From contig JAITUR010000019.1 of the NCBI GenBank assembly GCA_031286205.1, forward strand, positions 1-50,688: a DNA stretch of 50,688 nt, in the 5' to 3' direction. The position numbers and the translations under genes were made by a program. Positions 1 through 9,157 of the stretch are shown piece by piece; within the stretch, counting starts at the first letter, position 1, and every line of letters begins with the position of its first letter. This DNA is from Treponema sp. GTDB lineage: Bacteria > Spirochaetota > Spirochaetia > Treponematales > Breznakiellaceae. Under the pieces are notes generated by a model that was not told where the DNA came from, did no database searches, and worked only from the letters and a program-made list of their open reading frames with translations.

Positions 1-885
1 AGCCGCTATATTTTAATGAACCTTGACGGGCGCGAACTTGTTAATAACCCTGTTCTTAACTCCGCCGACAAATGGATATATTCCTGTCTTAACAATGCCG
101 CAAAAAATATCCGGGAAGCGTTTTTATCGTATCGTTACAATGATGCAGCCCAAACTGCTTATGAATTTTTCTGGAACGATTTTTGCGACTGGTATGTGGA
201 AGCAAGCAAGCTTTCCATAAAGGGCGGCAGCGATTCCGAAAAAGATCGGGCTGCGACAATACTTTTAGATATACTGGAAAAATCTTTACGGCTGCTCCAC
301 CCGCTTTTACCTTTTGTAACGGAAGAGATTTACCAAAAATTGAATTCGGAAAACAAGGAGCAGGTTATGTTAATTACCTGCCGTTACCCTGAATATGACG
401 CAAAACTTGCAAACCCCGAAGAAGAAAAAAAGTTTTCATTATTACAGTCATTGGTTGGCATGGTACGAACAATACGAAGCGAGTGCGGCATTCAGCCTGC
501 GGCAAAACTTCGCGTACTTGTTCGGTCAAAAATGGCGGAAGTATTTAAACAAAACGAAGAATTAATTAAATTACTTGCGGGAATGGGAGAACTTTTAATC
601 GAAGACGAAAAACCGGGCACGGAAAAAGGAGCTATTGGGCTTGCGGGAACCGGCTTTGAAGTTTTTGTCTTTGTAGCGGAAGCGGTTGATACCGCGGCAT
701 TAAAGAAAAAGTTTACAGGCGATCTGGAAAAAGATCAAAAATACATAGACGGCTTGCGCGCAAAACTTGCAAACGAACAATTTGTAAAAAACGCGCCCCC
801 GGAGTTAGTGGAAGAACAAAGAGGCAAACTGGAAGAAGCGGTAAAGCGGACAGAAAAACTGAAAAGTTATTTAAAGGATTTGTAA
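1..885 (+). CDS. valS: Valyl-tRNA synthetase, C-terminal part (5' end outside window)
   Basis: The frame is open from base 1 and ends at TAA 883-885; the true start lies upstream of the window. The first residues (SRYILMNL) and the following helical stretch match the anticodon-binding domain of class I ValRS, including a segment reading LLHPLLPFVTEEIYQKL. The last ~70 residues (KKKFTGDLEKDQKYIDGL onward) form the Lys/Glu-rich coiled-coil arm usual at the ValRS C-terminus, which contacts tRNA(Val). The HIGH and KMSKS catalytic motifs are not in the window. The stop is immediately followed by the ATG of the next gene, so this is the head of a co-transcribed run. Family assignment is firm; only the fragment is seen. 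Confidence 0.93.
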   Translation, partial: SRYILMNLDGRELVNNPVLNSADKWIYSCLNNAAKNIREAFLSYRYNDAAQTAYEFFWNDFCDWYVEASKLSIKGGSDSEKDRAATILLDILEKSLRLLHPLLPFVTEEIYQKLNSENKEQVMLITCRYPEYDAKLANPEEEKKFSLLQSLVGMVRTIRSECGIQPAAKLRVLVRSKMAEVFKQNEELIKLLAGMGELLIEDEKPGTEKGAIGLAGTGFEVFVFVAEAVDTAALKKKFTGDLEKDQKYIDGLRAKLANEQFVKNAPPELVEEQRGKLEEAVKRTEKLKSYLKDL

Positions 886-1473
886 ATGACAACCGAACAA
901 ATGAAGGAATTAAGCGGAATGCATCTTGCGCCTTATATACAGCTTGCAACCTGGCTGATAGGCAAGTCCAGGGAAGGCGGCGGCAATATGTTCCGGCATC
1001 AACTTGATACCATGAGTGTCCTTGTAGATTACAAATATATAGATTCCGTATTGCTAAAGGCTTCTCTTGTTCACGATTTACTGGAAGATATTCCTAATTT
1101 TAATCATAATATTCTTTTAGCCATAGATTCAGAAAGCCATGCGGTGTACGAACTTGTAATGGAAGTAACAAGGCGGCAAGGAGAAAGCAAGCCCGAATTT
1201 CTAACCCGAATAAAAGAAAGCGGTTCTCATAGCGCAAAAATTTTAAAAGTAGCGGATCGAATTTCCAATATGATCTCTTTAGGGTTTGTAAACAATCTTG
1301 AATTTGTAGAACGCTATATTAAAGAAACAGAAATATATCTTATTCCCATAGCCAAAGAAGTTAATAACGATATGGTAACAGAGCTTACACATTTAATAGA
1401 ATTAAAAAAAGATTATCTTGACGGTTATAAACGGCATATAGCAAACAAGAATGAAAATGCGGTAGAAAAATGA
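886..1473 (+). CDS. Single-domain HD phosphohydrolase, SpoT/MESH1-like
   Basis: A 195-residue protein carrying the HD-domain signature of RelA/SpoT hydrolases. It has a first His in FRHQL (about residue 38), the metal pair in VHDLLED (about 63-69), and a later KVADRISNM motif with the third acidic ligand. Nothing follows that could be a synthetase, TGS or ACT domain. By family knowledge the likely activity is hydrolysis of (p)ppGpp or a related nucleotide; this is inferred. It starts directly after the valS stop and overlaps dxs by 4 bases (ATGA), so it is translationally coupled. The position next to an aminoacyl-tRNA synthetase fits a stringent-response role, but sequence alone does not prove the substrate. 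Confidence 0.75.
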   Translation: MTTEQMKELSGMHLAPYIQLATWLIGKSREGGGNMFRHQLDTMSVLVDYKYIDSVLLKASLVHDLLEDIPNFNHNILLAIDSESHAVYELVMEVTRRQGESKPEFLTRIKESGSHSAKILKVADRISNMISLGFVNNLEFVERYIKETEIYLIPIAKEVNNDMVTELTHLIELKKDYLDGYKRHIANKNENAVEK

Positions 1474-3374
1474 ACAGCCCTCAGCTTTTGCTGCAAAAAG
1501 TAAGTTCTCCGCAGGATTTAAAAAAATTAAATAAAAAAGAACTTAATCTTCTTGCGGAAGAAATAAGAGAACTAATCGTAAGTACGGTTGCAAGTAATGG
1601 CGGGCATTTATCGTCCAACTTGGGGGCGGTAGAGCTTAGCATTGCATTACACCGTGTTTTTAACTCCCCGCAGGATAAAATTGTCTGGGATGTAGGGCAT
1701 CAATGTTATGCGCACAAACTTTTAACAGGGCGGCTGCCGTTGTTTCATACATTGCGCAAACAAAACGGACTTGCCGGTTTTCCAAAAACAGGCGAAAGCC
1801 CGCACGATGCTTTTAACACGGGGCACGCCTCTACTTCTATATCCGCCGCCCTCGGGCTTCTTGCAGCCGACCGTCTTCTTGGAAATAAAAACAACTCGAT
1901 AGCGGTAATTGGCGACGGCGCGCTTACAGGAGGTCTTGCCTACGAAGCGCTTTCCCATGCAGGACATTTGGGCTTGCCATTAATTGTAATTCTTAACGAC
2001 AACAAAATGTCCATAAGCCCGAATGTAGGCGGACTTTCAAAATATTTAAGCCGTCTTTCCATGAAGGAAAAGTATCAAACCTTTAGAAGACATTTTGACG
2101 AACTGGCAAAAAAAATTCCCTTTATAGGAAGAGGTTTTTTTAACCTTGTTCAAAGATTAAAACGAGCAGTTAAAGCTGTTTTTTATATAGATAATTTTTT
2201 TGTAGATCTTGGCTTTGAATATGTAGGACCAATAGCGGGGCATAATATCCAATCCATGATAAATGTATTGGAAGATGTAAAAAAATTAAATCGTCCTGTG
2301 GTTATCCACATAATTACACGCAAGGGCAAGGGTTACGGTTATGCAGAAGATGATCCCGGCAGTTACCACGGCGTAGGCTCTTTTTCTGTCGACGGCGGTC
2401 TGGACGAAACAGATTTACAGGTAATAAAAAACGGCAAAACATTTACCGCTGCTTTTTCCGATATAATTACAGAGGCAGGCAAAAAAAACAACCGTGTTGT
2501 TGCGGTTTCCGCTGCCATGAAAACAGGAACAGGGCTTTCCTTTTTTGCGAAAACTTTTCCGCGCCGCTTTTACGATGTCGGCATTGCGGAAGAACACGCC
2601 ATAACCTTTGCCGCCGGTCTTGCGGCGCAGGGTCTTAAACCTGTAGCGGCAATTTACTCTACTTTTATTCAACGCGCAGTTGACCAAATTTTACACGATG
2701 CCGCTCTTCAGAAATTGCCTGTTGTTATTGCGCTGGACAGGGCGGGATTTGTAGGCGCGGACGGCGAGACTCATCAGGGGCTTTTTGATATTGCTCTTTT
2801 CCGAAGTACGCCAAATTTAACCATGTTGTGTCCCGCAAGCGCTGACGAAATGAAATTAATGTTCGACTGGGCAATTAACAAGGAGCAGCCGGGTCCTGTT
2901 ATTATTCGATACCCTAAATCGTATTGCCCGCCCGAAAACCCTGCCTTCTCCGCACCATTGGAAACAGGGCGGGGTGTATTTGTAAAAAAGAGCAATGCGC
3001 GGGTTTGCCTTTTTTTTACGGGAAGTTTGTATACACAGGCACTGGAAGCGGCAGATATTTTAAGCGGACAGGGTATCAATATCGATCTTTATAATCTTAG
3101 GTTTATTAGCCCCATAGACGAAGAATATCTTACCGGTGTAATAAATGAATATAAACTTGCAGTCTTTATAGAAGAAGGCATTAAAAACGGAGGATTTGGA
3201 GAATACACATCCGCTTTGGCGCTAAAAAGACAATGCAAGGCATCTATCCTAATTCTTGCCGCGGATAAATCTATTTTCGAAGAAGGAAAAGCGCTGGGCA
3301 CAAGAGAAGAACTGCTTGCGGAGAACGGACTTGATGGCAAGGGTATAGCAAAAACAATACAGTGTATTATATAA
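1470..3374 (+). CDS. dxs: 1-deoxy-D-xylulose-5-phosphate synthase
   Basis: A 634-residue DXS of normal length. It condenses pyruvate and glyceraldehyde 3-phosphate using thiamine diphosphate, the first step of the non-mevalonate isoprenoid pathway. Visible landmarks are VWDVGHQCY near residue 73, the TPP-binding GDGALTGG at 148-155 with the NDNKMSIS part of the same motif near 176, GIAEEHA in the pyrimidine-binding domain, and a transketolase C-terminal domain. It overlaps the HD gene by 4 bases and is followed after 6 bases by cdaA. Between the first and second domains there is a Lys/Phe-rich stretch (about 195-240), usual for the family. No anomaly seen. Confidence 0.97.
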   Translation: MNSPQLLLQKVSSPQDLKKLNKKELNLLAEEIRELIVSTVASNGGHLSSNLGAVELSIALHRVFNSPQDKIVWDVGHQCYAHKLLTGRLPLFHTLRKQNGLAGFPKTGESPHDAFNTGHASTSISAALGLLAADRLLGNKNNSIAVIGDGALTGGLAYEALSHAGHLGLPLIVILNDNKMSISPNVGGLSKYLSRLSMKEKYQTFRRHFDELAKKIPFIGRGFFNLVQRLKRAVKAVFYIDNFFVDLGFEYVGPIAGHNIQSMINVLEDVKKLNRPVVIHIITRKGKGYGYAEDDPGSYHGVGSFSVDGGLDETDLQVIKNGKTFTAAFSDIITEAGKKNNRVVAVSAAMKTGTGLSFFAKTFPRRFYDVGIAEEHAITFAAGLAAQGLKPVAAIYSTFIQRAVDQILHDAALQKLPVVIALDRAGFVGADGETHQGLFDIALFRSTPNLTMLCPASADEMKLMFDWAINKEQPGPVIIRYPKSYCPPENPAFSAPLETGRGVFVKKSNARVCLFFTGSLYTQALEAADILSGQGINIDLYNLRFISPIDEEYLTGVINEYKLAVFIEEGIKNGGFGEYTSALALKRQCKASILILAADKSIFEEGKALGTREELLAENGLDGKGIAKTIQCII

Positions 3375-3380
3375 TACTTT

Positions 3381-4232
3381 ATGGCGTTGATTCAAAGGCT
3401 ATTATCTATATATGACCTAATCCGTCCGGTTTTGGATGTCGCCCTCCTCGCTTTCCTTTTGTACAAAGGTTATGAACTATTGGAAAGAACCCAGGCATTG
3501 CCGCTTGTAAAAGGAGCCGGCTTTCTTGCCCTTGTTTATGCAATGGCGTTTCTTTTTAACCTTACCACCCTGCATTGGGTTTTAAACATGATAGCGCCCG
3601 GGCTTTTTATAGCAATTGTTATCGTATTCCAGCCGGAACTAAGAAAAATCTTTATGAGGCTTGGGCAGGGAGAATTCTTCCGGCAAAATACAACTGTTCA
3701 TGCGGGAAAACTCGATGCCGTAATTACCGCCTGCGAAATTCTTTCCGAACGCCGCCGCGGTATGATTGTCGTATTGCCGCGAAAGATCAATTTAAAAAAC
3801 ATTATAGATACAGGTACAAAAATTAACGCGGAATTATCGTCCAGCTTAATTGTTGCTCTTTTTGAATTTGACGGACCGCTTCATGACGGAGCTATAGTAG
3901 TGCAAGGCGGAAAAATAGCGGCGGCCGGGTGTTTTTTGCCTCTTTCCGAGCGGCAGGATATGCGAAAAAATTTTGGCACACGCCACAGAGCCGCGCTTGG
4001 AATGGCGGAACAGTCGGACGCGGTTTTGCTTGTTGTTTCGGAAGAAACAGGCGCTGTCTCTTTGGCTTATGATTCAAAACTTTATTACGATTTATCTATC
4101 ATAGAAATTACACGAAAATTAATGGAGCTTTTAGACAAGGACACAAGAAAAGAAACTTCGGTAAAAACCGAAACTCTTGCAAAAGAAACATCTATGACCC
4201 CCGCAGGAGAAGAAAGCGAGGTGGTCTCTTGA
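3381..4232 (+). CDS. cdaA: Membrane diadenylate cyclase CdaA
   Basis: The protein has 283 residues. Three hydrophobic segments occupy residues ~12-90, followed by a DisA_N catalytic domain. The two diagnostic cyclase motifs are present: D169-G170-A171 in DGPLHDGA and R201-H202-R203 in GTRHRAALG. It should make cyclic di-AMP from two ATP at the cytoplasmic membrane. The C-terminal ~40 residues are a charged Lys/Glu/Thr tail. It overlaps the next gene, a YbbR/CdaR protein, by 4 bases; the CdaA-CdaR pair is a conserved arrangement in which CdaR modulates the cyclase. Catalytic residues appear intact, so an active enzyme is expected. Confidence 0.95.
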   Translation: MALIQRLLSIYDLIRPVLDVALLAFLLYKGYELLERTQALPLVKGAGFLALVYAMAFLFNLTTLHWVLNMIAPGLFIAIVIVFQPELRKIFMRLGQGEFFRQNTTVHAGKLDAVITACEILSERRRGMIVVLPRKINLKNIIDTGTKINAELSSSLIVALFEFDGPLHDGAIVVQGGKIAAAGCFLPLSERQDMRKNFGTRHRAALGMAEQSDAVLLVVSEETGAVSLAYDSKLYYDLSIIEITRKLMELLDKDTRKETSVKTETLAKETSMTPAGEESEVVS

Positions 4233-4957
4233 ACAGCAGAAAATTTCTTTTAAAAATTACAGAAAAATGGCCTGCAAAAGTTATCTCTGTGGCAGCCGCA
4301 TTAATAATTTCGGTTTTTTACAGATTAAACACATTGGATTCCCGCATTATTACCGTGCCATTAAGAGTAGAAGCTTCTTCTAATTTTATTCCCACCCATT
4401 CATTATCTAATAGCGCGAGAATTACAATGCGCGGAGAAGCAAACAATATTACAACCATTACGGAAGAAGATATAGAAGCCTTTATCGATTTAAACAGATA
4501 CACAAAGGCGGGCACGCATAGAGTTCCAATCCAAATAAGAAAAAGAGGCAATGCTCTTGGGGTAGAACCTTTGGAAATATCCGTTTCTCCCGCGGAAATT
4601 TATATAACACTGGAAGAAAAAATAAGCCGCTTTATTCATGTTTTTCCTGTTTTTTACGGAACTACGGCTCCCGGCTTTGAGTTAACAAACCTGTCTATAA
4701 TTCCGGAAAGCGTAATTGCCGAAGGACCCCGTTCCAGTCTGGAAAATTTAAAGGAATTTACAACAGCGCCAATAGATATCGAAGGACGCAGCAGTAATTT
4801 TACCATGCTGGTAAATATCAATAACGACAAACCGGATATTACCATACAAGGAAACAGAATGGTAGAATTTAACGGAACAATCAGCCGCATAGAACGCTTA
4901 GCTCCCATTGTTTTTACAGAAACATACGAAGCAGAAAAAGAAAAGGAAGAAGAATGA
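4229..4957 (+). CDS. cdaR: YbbR-domain protein, CdaA regulator (CdaR-like)
   Basis: The protein has 242 residues, with one N-terminal transmembrane segment (about residues 15-32) followed by an extracytoplasmic all-beta region resembling two YbbR repeats (about 37-115 and 120-210). The end is a Glu/Lys-rich tail. It begins with TTG (4229-4231) inside the end of cdaA (overlap of 4 bases), so it is probably translated by coupling; no better ATG lies nearby in frame. Its role is inferred from the conserved cdaA-cdaR pairing, where the protein binds CdaA and alters c-di-AMP output. Many YbbR proteins have four repeats; this is a short version. Confidence 0.85.
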   Translation: MNSRKFLLKITEKWPAKVISVAAALIISVFYRLNTLDSRIITVPLRVEASSNFIPTHSLSNSARITMRGEANNITTITEEDIEAFIDLNRYTKAGTHRVPIQIRKRGNALGVEPLEISVSPAEIYITLEEKISRFIHVFPVFYGTTAPGFELTNLSIIPESVIAEGPRSSLENLKEFTTAPIDIEGRSSNFTMLVNINNDKPDITIQGNRMVEFNGTISRIERLAPIVFTETYEAEKEKEEE

Positions 4958-5328
4958 TCATAGGCGTTGGTATCGATATTATAGAAGTTAAACGCATGGA
5001 AAAATGGCTTGTTAATAAAAATATTTTAGAAAGATATTTTCATGCCGAAGAACTAAAAGTTGCTTACTCCCGTGGAAAAGCCGCAGCTTTGTTTTTAGCG
5101 GCGCGATTTGCGGCAAAAGAAGCATTCGGCAAAGCTATTGGGACAGGATTGGCAAACCTTACGCTAAAAGATATTCTGGTTGTAAATAAAGATAACGGAA
5201 AACCGGAAATGAGATTAACAGGATCTGCGGAGCAAGCGCTGGAAAAATCCGGCGCGGAGAAAATACATATTTCGCTTACTCACGAAAAAAATAATGCTGT
5301 TGCAATGGTTGTATTGGAGGGGAAATAA
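4954..5328 (+). CDS. acpS: Holo-[acyl-carrier-protein] synthase
   Basis: A 124-residue protein of standard AcpS size. It transfers 4'-phosphopantetheine from CoA to the serine of acyl carrier protein, activating it for fatty acid synthesis. Motifs seen are GVGIDIIEV at 4-12, with the Mg-binding Asp at 8, and RFAAKEAFGKA at about residues 50-60, with the conserved Glu and Lys. The C-terminal ISLTHEKNNAVAMVVLE is typical. It overlaps cdaR by 4 bases; its TAA (5326-5328) shares one base with the ATG of the next gene. Housekeeping; no anomaly. Confidence 0.96.
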   Translation: MIIGVGIDIIEVKRMEKWLVNKNILERYFHAEELKVAYSRGKAAALFLAARFAAKEAFGKAIGTGLANLTLKDILVVNKDNGKPEMRLTGSAEQALEKSGAEKIHISLTHEKNNAVAMVVLEGK

Positions 5329-6194
5329 TGGCTGCATTAAATGATGACGGGTTAAAAATTACATTTCAATCAAAAAAAGATTATAAGTGTCCTGTATGCG
5401 ACACTGTTTTTAAAAAAGAAGAGCTGCTTTCTGGCGGCGGCCGTCTTATTGCGGGCAAACTAACTCACGAGCTTCACAGACTTTACGAACCTTCTAAAAA
5501 ATACGGAGAAGTTTTCCCTTTGGCGTATCAATCTATTGTATGTCCGGAATGCTGGTTTTCTTCTACGGAGGCTGATTTCGAATCCCTGCCGTTAGAAAAC
5601 AGGGATATTGCAAGAGAGGATTACGAAAAACGCCTTAGAGATACCCGTTTAATTTTTCCAAATGTCGATTTTAACGAACCGCGTACTTTAATGGAAGGCG
5701 CCGCTTCTTTGTATCTTACCATGCGCTGTTATGATTTTTACCATAAACAAATATCGCCGACAATTAAACAAGGGCTTTCTGCATTAAGATGCGCGTGGCT
5801 GTTGGACGAACTGGATAAAAAATATCCGGGACAGCATTACGACTGGCTTGGTATTCTGTTTAGAAGAAAAGCAAATTATCTTTACAATAGAGCTTTGGAC
5901 AGCGAACAAAGCGGAGACGAAACACTTTCCGGCATGAAAGTTTTTGGACCCGATACAGATAAAAACTATTCTTACGAAGGAATGTTATATATTTGCGCTT
6001 ATCTTCATTACAATTACGGCCCTAAGGATAATGCCGAAGAAAGAAAAACAACTTTAGAGGGCTGCCGAAGAACCATTGCAAAACTTTTTGGCATGGGAAA
6101 GTCTTCCAAAGACAAACCGGGCGCTTTCCTTGAACATGCAAGAAATCTTTACGACACAATTAACAGCGATTTAAAAGAGATGGAAGCAAAATAG
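5328..6194 (+). CDS. DUF2225 family protein with zinc-ribbon-like cysteines
   Basis: A 288-residue cytoplasmic protein of the DUF2225 family, common in spirochaetes and some Firmicutes; biochemical function is not established. The N-terminal CPVCDTVF (residues ~19-26) and later CPECWFSS (~68-75) supply two CxxC pairs, suggesting a bound metal. The rest is helical and rich in Tyr, Leu and Lys (for example GMLYICAYLHYNYG), as in TPR-like folds. It shares one base with the acpS stop and lies 6 bases before truA, so it is part of the same operon. Assignment to the family is good; any role, such as redox or envelope maintenance, would be a guess. Confidence 0.8.
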   Translation: MAALNDDGLKITFQSKKDYKCPVCDTVFKKEELLSGGGRLIAGKLTHELHRLYEPSKKYGEVFPLAYQSIVCPECWFSSTEADFESLPLENRDIAREDYEKRLRDTRLIFPNVDFNEPRTLMEGAASLYLTMRCYDFYHKQISPTIKQGLSALRCAWLLDELDKKYPGQHYDWLGILFRRKANYLYNRALDSEQSGDETLSGMKVFGPDTDKNYSYEGMLYICAYLHYNYGPKDNAEERKTTLEGCRRTIAKLFGMGKSSKDKPGAFLEHARNLYDTINSDLKEMEAK

Positions 6195-6200
6195 GTTTGC

Positions 6201-6971
6201 ATGAAAAGCAGAAATATTAAACTTATAATCTCTTACGATGGGACAGATTTTCATGGATGGCAAAAACAAAGCACACGGGGAGAAAAAACTCAAACTATAC
6301 AGGGTATAATCGAAGAAGCATTGCGGGAAATTCATAAAATGCCTGTCGCTCTTACGGGAGCGGGGCGGACAGATGCAGGGGTTCACGCGATTGGGCAGAC
6401 TGCAAATTTTTACACAAATATAGATTCTATCCCTGCAGAAAAGTTTGCGCCTGCTTTAAACAGCCTGCTCCCAAAAGAAATTCGTGTTCTGGAAGCCTGC
6501 GAAGTTCCCGCCGAATTCCATGCCCGTTTTAGCGCCTGCTCCCGCACTTACCGGTATTACTTTATTTTGGGCCGTCCGGCGCTGCCCCACGAAAGCCGTT
6601 ACAATTTACAACTTCGGCGCTGCCCCAGGCTGGATATTCTGAATGCCTACGGCCGCCTGCTTTTTGGAGAAACAGACTGCACTATCTTTGCAGGAGCTGG
6701 GGACACGGCTCTTGCGGAAGGAAAATCCGCAAACAGATACATATACAAGGCGTACTTTTTTATAGAAAAAGACAGGTTAATCTTCGAAATAAAAGCCAAC
6801 GCGTTTTTACGAAATATGGTTCGTTCTGTGGGCGGAACTTTTTTATTTTACGAAGAAAAAGGCACGAATCCAAAGGAATTACAAAAAATAATAGCATCCG
6901 GAGAACGCGGACTTGCAGGCCCTACCCTGCCGCCTCAGGGACTTTTTTTGTCTAATGTTGAATATCGTTGA
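6201..6971 (+). CDS. truA: tRNA pseudouridine(38-40) synthase TruA
   Basis: The protein has 256 residues. The catalytic motif GAGRTDAGVHA (53-63) contains the nucleophilic Asp58. The N-terminus SYDGTDFHGWQ (11-21) and the later FLRNMVRSVGGT are typical. It isomerises uridines 38-40 in the anticodon arm of tRNAs. It is the last gene of the valS-to-truA run: the next gene is 144 bases downstream and preceded by its own leader. No clear terminator was seen just after the stop; the sequence there is AT-rich. Confidence 0.96.
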   Translation: MKSRNIKLIISYDGTDFHGWQKQSTRGEKTQTIQGIIEEALREIHKMPVALTGAGRTDAGVHAIGQTANFYTNIDSIPAEKFAPALNSLLPKEIRVLEACEVPAEFHARFSACSRTYRYYFILGRPALPHESRYNLQLRRCPRLDILNAYGRLLFGETDCTIFAGAGDTALAEGKSANRYIYKAYFFIEKDRLIFEIKANAFLRNMVRSVGGTFLFYEEKGTNPKELQKIIASGERGLAGPTLPPQGLFLSNVEYR

Positions 6972-6972
6972 T

Positions 6973-7115
6973 TATAATATAAATTAATTAAATACTACTT
7001 GACATTATCCTGAAAAAACTCCAAAGTATCTAAGAAACAAAATTGTGGACGGCATTGGGATGTCGCACCGTGGAGCCCGGTGAAACACTCCTAAAAGGAG
7101 GCTGGAAGTAAAAAG
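6973..7115 (+). promoter_or_regulatory. potA leader: promoter elements and three consecutive hairpins
   Basis: A TATAAT lies at 6973-6978 and a consensus TTGACA at 6999-7004. The latter has no good -10 at 17 bases, so the start point is uncertain. Downstream are three back-to-back inverted repeats: CGGCA/TGTCG (7050-7054 with 7061-7065, one G-U pair), CACCG/CGGTG (7066-7070 with 7078-7082) and CTCCT/AGGAG (7088-7092 with 7096-7100). The third stem pairs the Shine-Dalgarno-like AAGGAGG (7095-7101) and could hide it. This looks like a regulated 5' leader. I cannot match it to a known riboswitch class. Confidence 0.5.
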
Positions 7116-8243
7116 TTGAAAGGCAGTGATGTAGTTATCGAAGGGGTATCTAAATCCTTTGGGGATTTTCAGGTACTTAATAATATAAATTTGGAAATCA
7201 AAAAAGGCGAATTCTTCTCCTTATTAGGTCCATCAGGATGTGGAAAAACCACCCTGCTTCGCATAATTGCCGGGTTTGAACATCCCGACAAAGGAAAACT
7301 TACACTAGGCGGAGACGATGTACTTTATATGCCTCCCAATAAAAGACCAACCAACACTGTGTTTCAGAATTACGCTCTTTTCCCCCATTTAACAGTTTTT
7401 GAAAATGTCGCGTTTTCGCCGCGTCTTAAAGGCCTCTCCAGCGGGCAAATAAAAAATAAAGTCGATGAATACCTGCAGCTTGTCCGTTTGGAAGGTCATG
7501 CTGGCAAAAAGCCCAACCAGCTTTCCGGCGGACAAAAACAAAGGGTAGCCATTGCCCGCGCCCTTATCAATGACCCCAGGGTCCTTCTATTGGACGAACC
7601 TCTTTCAGCGCTCGATGCAAAACTCCGCCAGCATATGTTAATCGAGCTAGACCGTATTCACGATGAAATCGGCATTACCTTTATTTATGTAACCCATGAT
7701 CAGCAGGAAGCGCTTTCTGTCTCCGACAGACTGGCGGTAATGAACCAGGGCGATATTTTACAGGTTGATACTCCGCACGAAATTTACGAAAGCCCTGCTA
7801 CAAATTTTGTCGCTCGTTTTATTGGAGAAACAAATTTATTCGACGGCACTATAATTAAAGTAGATAAAATCGATGTACAGGGTACTGTCGAATACCTTGC
7901 AGAAGTGGAAATTCCCGAGCTTGGAATTGTAAAAGTAACAGATGTAGACGAAATACATCCCGGGCAGACAGTCAGCTTTACAATTCGGCCGGAAAAAATA
8001 GTAATTACCAAGGAAAAACCCTTAACAAAAAGGGAAGATATAAATCTTTTTCAGGGAATAATTGACGAGCCAATATATTCCGGCTTCCAGACAAAGTTCT
8101 ATGTACAAACAGATAAAACAATGCTCCGTGTAATTAAGCAGCACGCAAATTATTCCGACGAAGGACCGGAAATACGCTGGAAGGATCATGTTTATCTTTC
8201 CTGGAGCGCGCTTGACGGATACATTGTCGAGGTAAGAAAATGA
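7116..8243 (+). CDS. potA: Spermidine/putrescine ABC transporter ATP-binding protein
   Basis: The protein has 375 residues. Walker A GPSGCGKTT (38-46), signature LSGGQ (136-140), Walker B LLLDEP (157-162) and a C-terminal TOBE-type domain (about 290-370) are all present. It powers polyamine import with PotB, PotC and PotD. The start is TTG (7116); an in-frame stop lies upstream at 7092-7094 and no ATG or GTG fits better. The strong GGAGG is 14 bases away, a weaker GGAAG is 7 away. Its stop overlaps potB by 4 bases. The unusual start and the hairpin over the GGAGG suggest controlled translation. Confidence 0.95.
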   Translation: MKGSDVVIEGVSKSFGDFQVLNNINLEIKKGEFFSLLGPSGCGKTTLLRIIAGFEHPDKGKLTLGGDDVLYMPPNKRPTNTVFQNYALFPHLTVFENVAFSPRLKGLSSGQIKNKVDEYLQLVRLEGHAGKKPNQLSGGQKQRVAIARALINDPRVLLLDEPLSALDAKLRQHMLIELDRIHDEIGITFIYVTHDQQEALSVSDRLAVMNQGDILQVDTPHEIYESPATNFVARFIGETNLFDGTIIKVDKIDVQGTVEYLAEVEIPELGIVKVTDVDEIHPGQTVSFTIRPEKIVITKEKPLTKREDINLFQGIIDEPIYSGFQTKFYVQTDKTMLRVIKQHANYSDEGPEIRWKDHVYLSWSALDGYIVEVRK

Positions 8244-9157
8244 GCGCTTTACAGCGCCGTCAAGCGCAGGAACGCACAGGCATAAGAAAAAATTTTGGTC
8301 TATTTTATTCCTCTCCTATGGCATTCTGGTTTACAGTTTTTTTCCTTGCCCCAATCGCCATTATTATTGTTTACAGTTTTATGAAAAGGGGGCTGTACGG
8401 CGGAGTTGTAAACGAGTTCTCGCTTGATGCCTACAAATATCTTACAGACCCGGTTTTTTTAAATATTACCCTTCGCACTCTTGTAACTTCGTTAATCTCT
8501 ACCGTAATAACCATATTAATTGCTCTGCCCTGCGGTTATTTCATAGCAAGAAGCAAACATCAAACATTATTACTTCTGCTTATTATTATTCCTTTTTGGA
8601 CAAACTTTCTTATTCGTGTCTTTGCATGGATTAATATTTTAGGAAATAACGGTTTCCTTAACAGTATGTTAATTACCTTGGGGATAACAACCGATTATAT
8701 TCAATTTTTATATAATCAAAATGCAGTAATTCTTGTTTTGGTTTATATGTATCTGCCTTATGCAATTTTACCGCTTTTCTCTACCATAGATAAATTTGAT
8801 TTTTCGCTTTTAGAGGCGGCGCGCGATCTTGGAGCCGACAAGTTTACTTCCATGATAAAAGTTCTTCTGCCAAATATAAGGGGCGGTATTTTTACGGCTG
8901 TTTTATTTACATTTATTCCGATTTTTGGAGCATATGCCGTTCCACAGCTTATTGGCGGCATGGAATCGTATATGCTTGGCAATATAATTGCAGATCAGCT
9001 TTTAAAATCGCGTAACTGGCCGCGCTCTGCCGCAATATCTATGGTGCTTACAATGGTTACAACAGCCGGTGTTGTCTGGATGATGTTTATTCAAAAACGC
9101 GATGCTTCCAGAATTAAGGATGTAAAAACAGAGCACAAAAACGGGGATACAATATGA
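8240..9157 (+). CDS. potB: Spermidine/putrescine ABC transporter permease PotB
   Basis: A 305-residue inner-membrane permease with about six hydrophobic segments, starting near residue 28. The EAA loop of binding-protein-dependent permeases is visible as EAARDLGADKFTSMIKVLLP. It forms the channel with PotC and docks to PotA. It overlaps potA (ATGA) and potC (ATGA) by 4 bases each, so the three are translated as a unit. Closest role is the PotB/PotH type. Confidence 0.94.
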   Translation: MSALQRRQAQERTGIRKNFGLFYSSPMAFWFTVFFLAPIAIIIVYSFMKRGLYGGVVNEFSLDAYKYLTDPVFLNITLRTLVTSLISTVITILIALPCGYFIARSKHQTLLLLLIIIPFWTNFLIRVFAWINILGNNGFLNSMLITLGITTDYIQFLYNQNAVILVLVYMYLPYAILPLFSTIDKFDFSLLEAARDLGADKFTSMIKVLLPNIRGGIFTAVLFTFIPIFGAYAVPQLIGGMESYMLGNIIADQLLKSRNWPRSAAISMVLTMVTTAGVVWMMFIQKRDASRIKDVKTEHKNGDTI

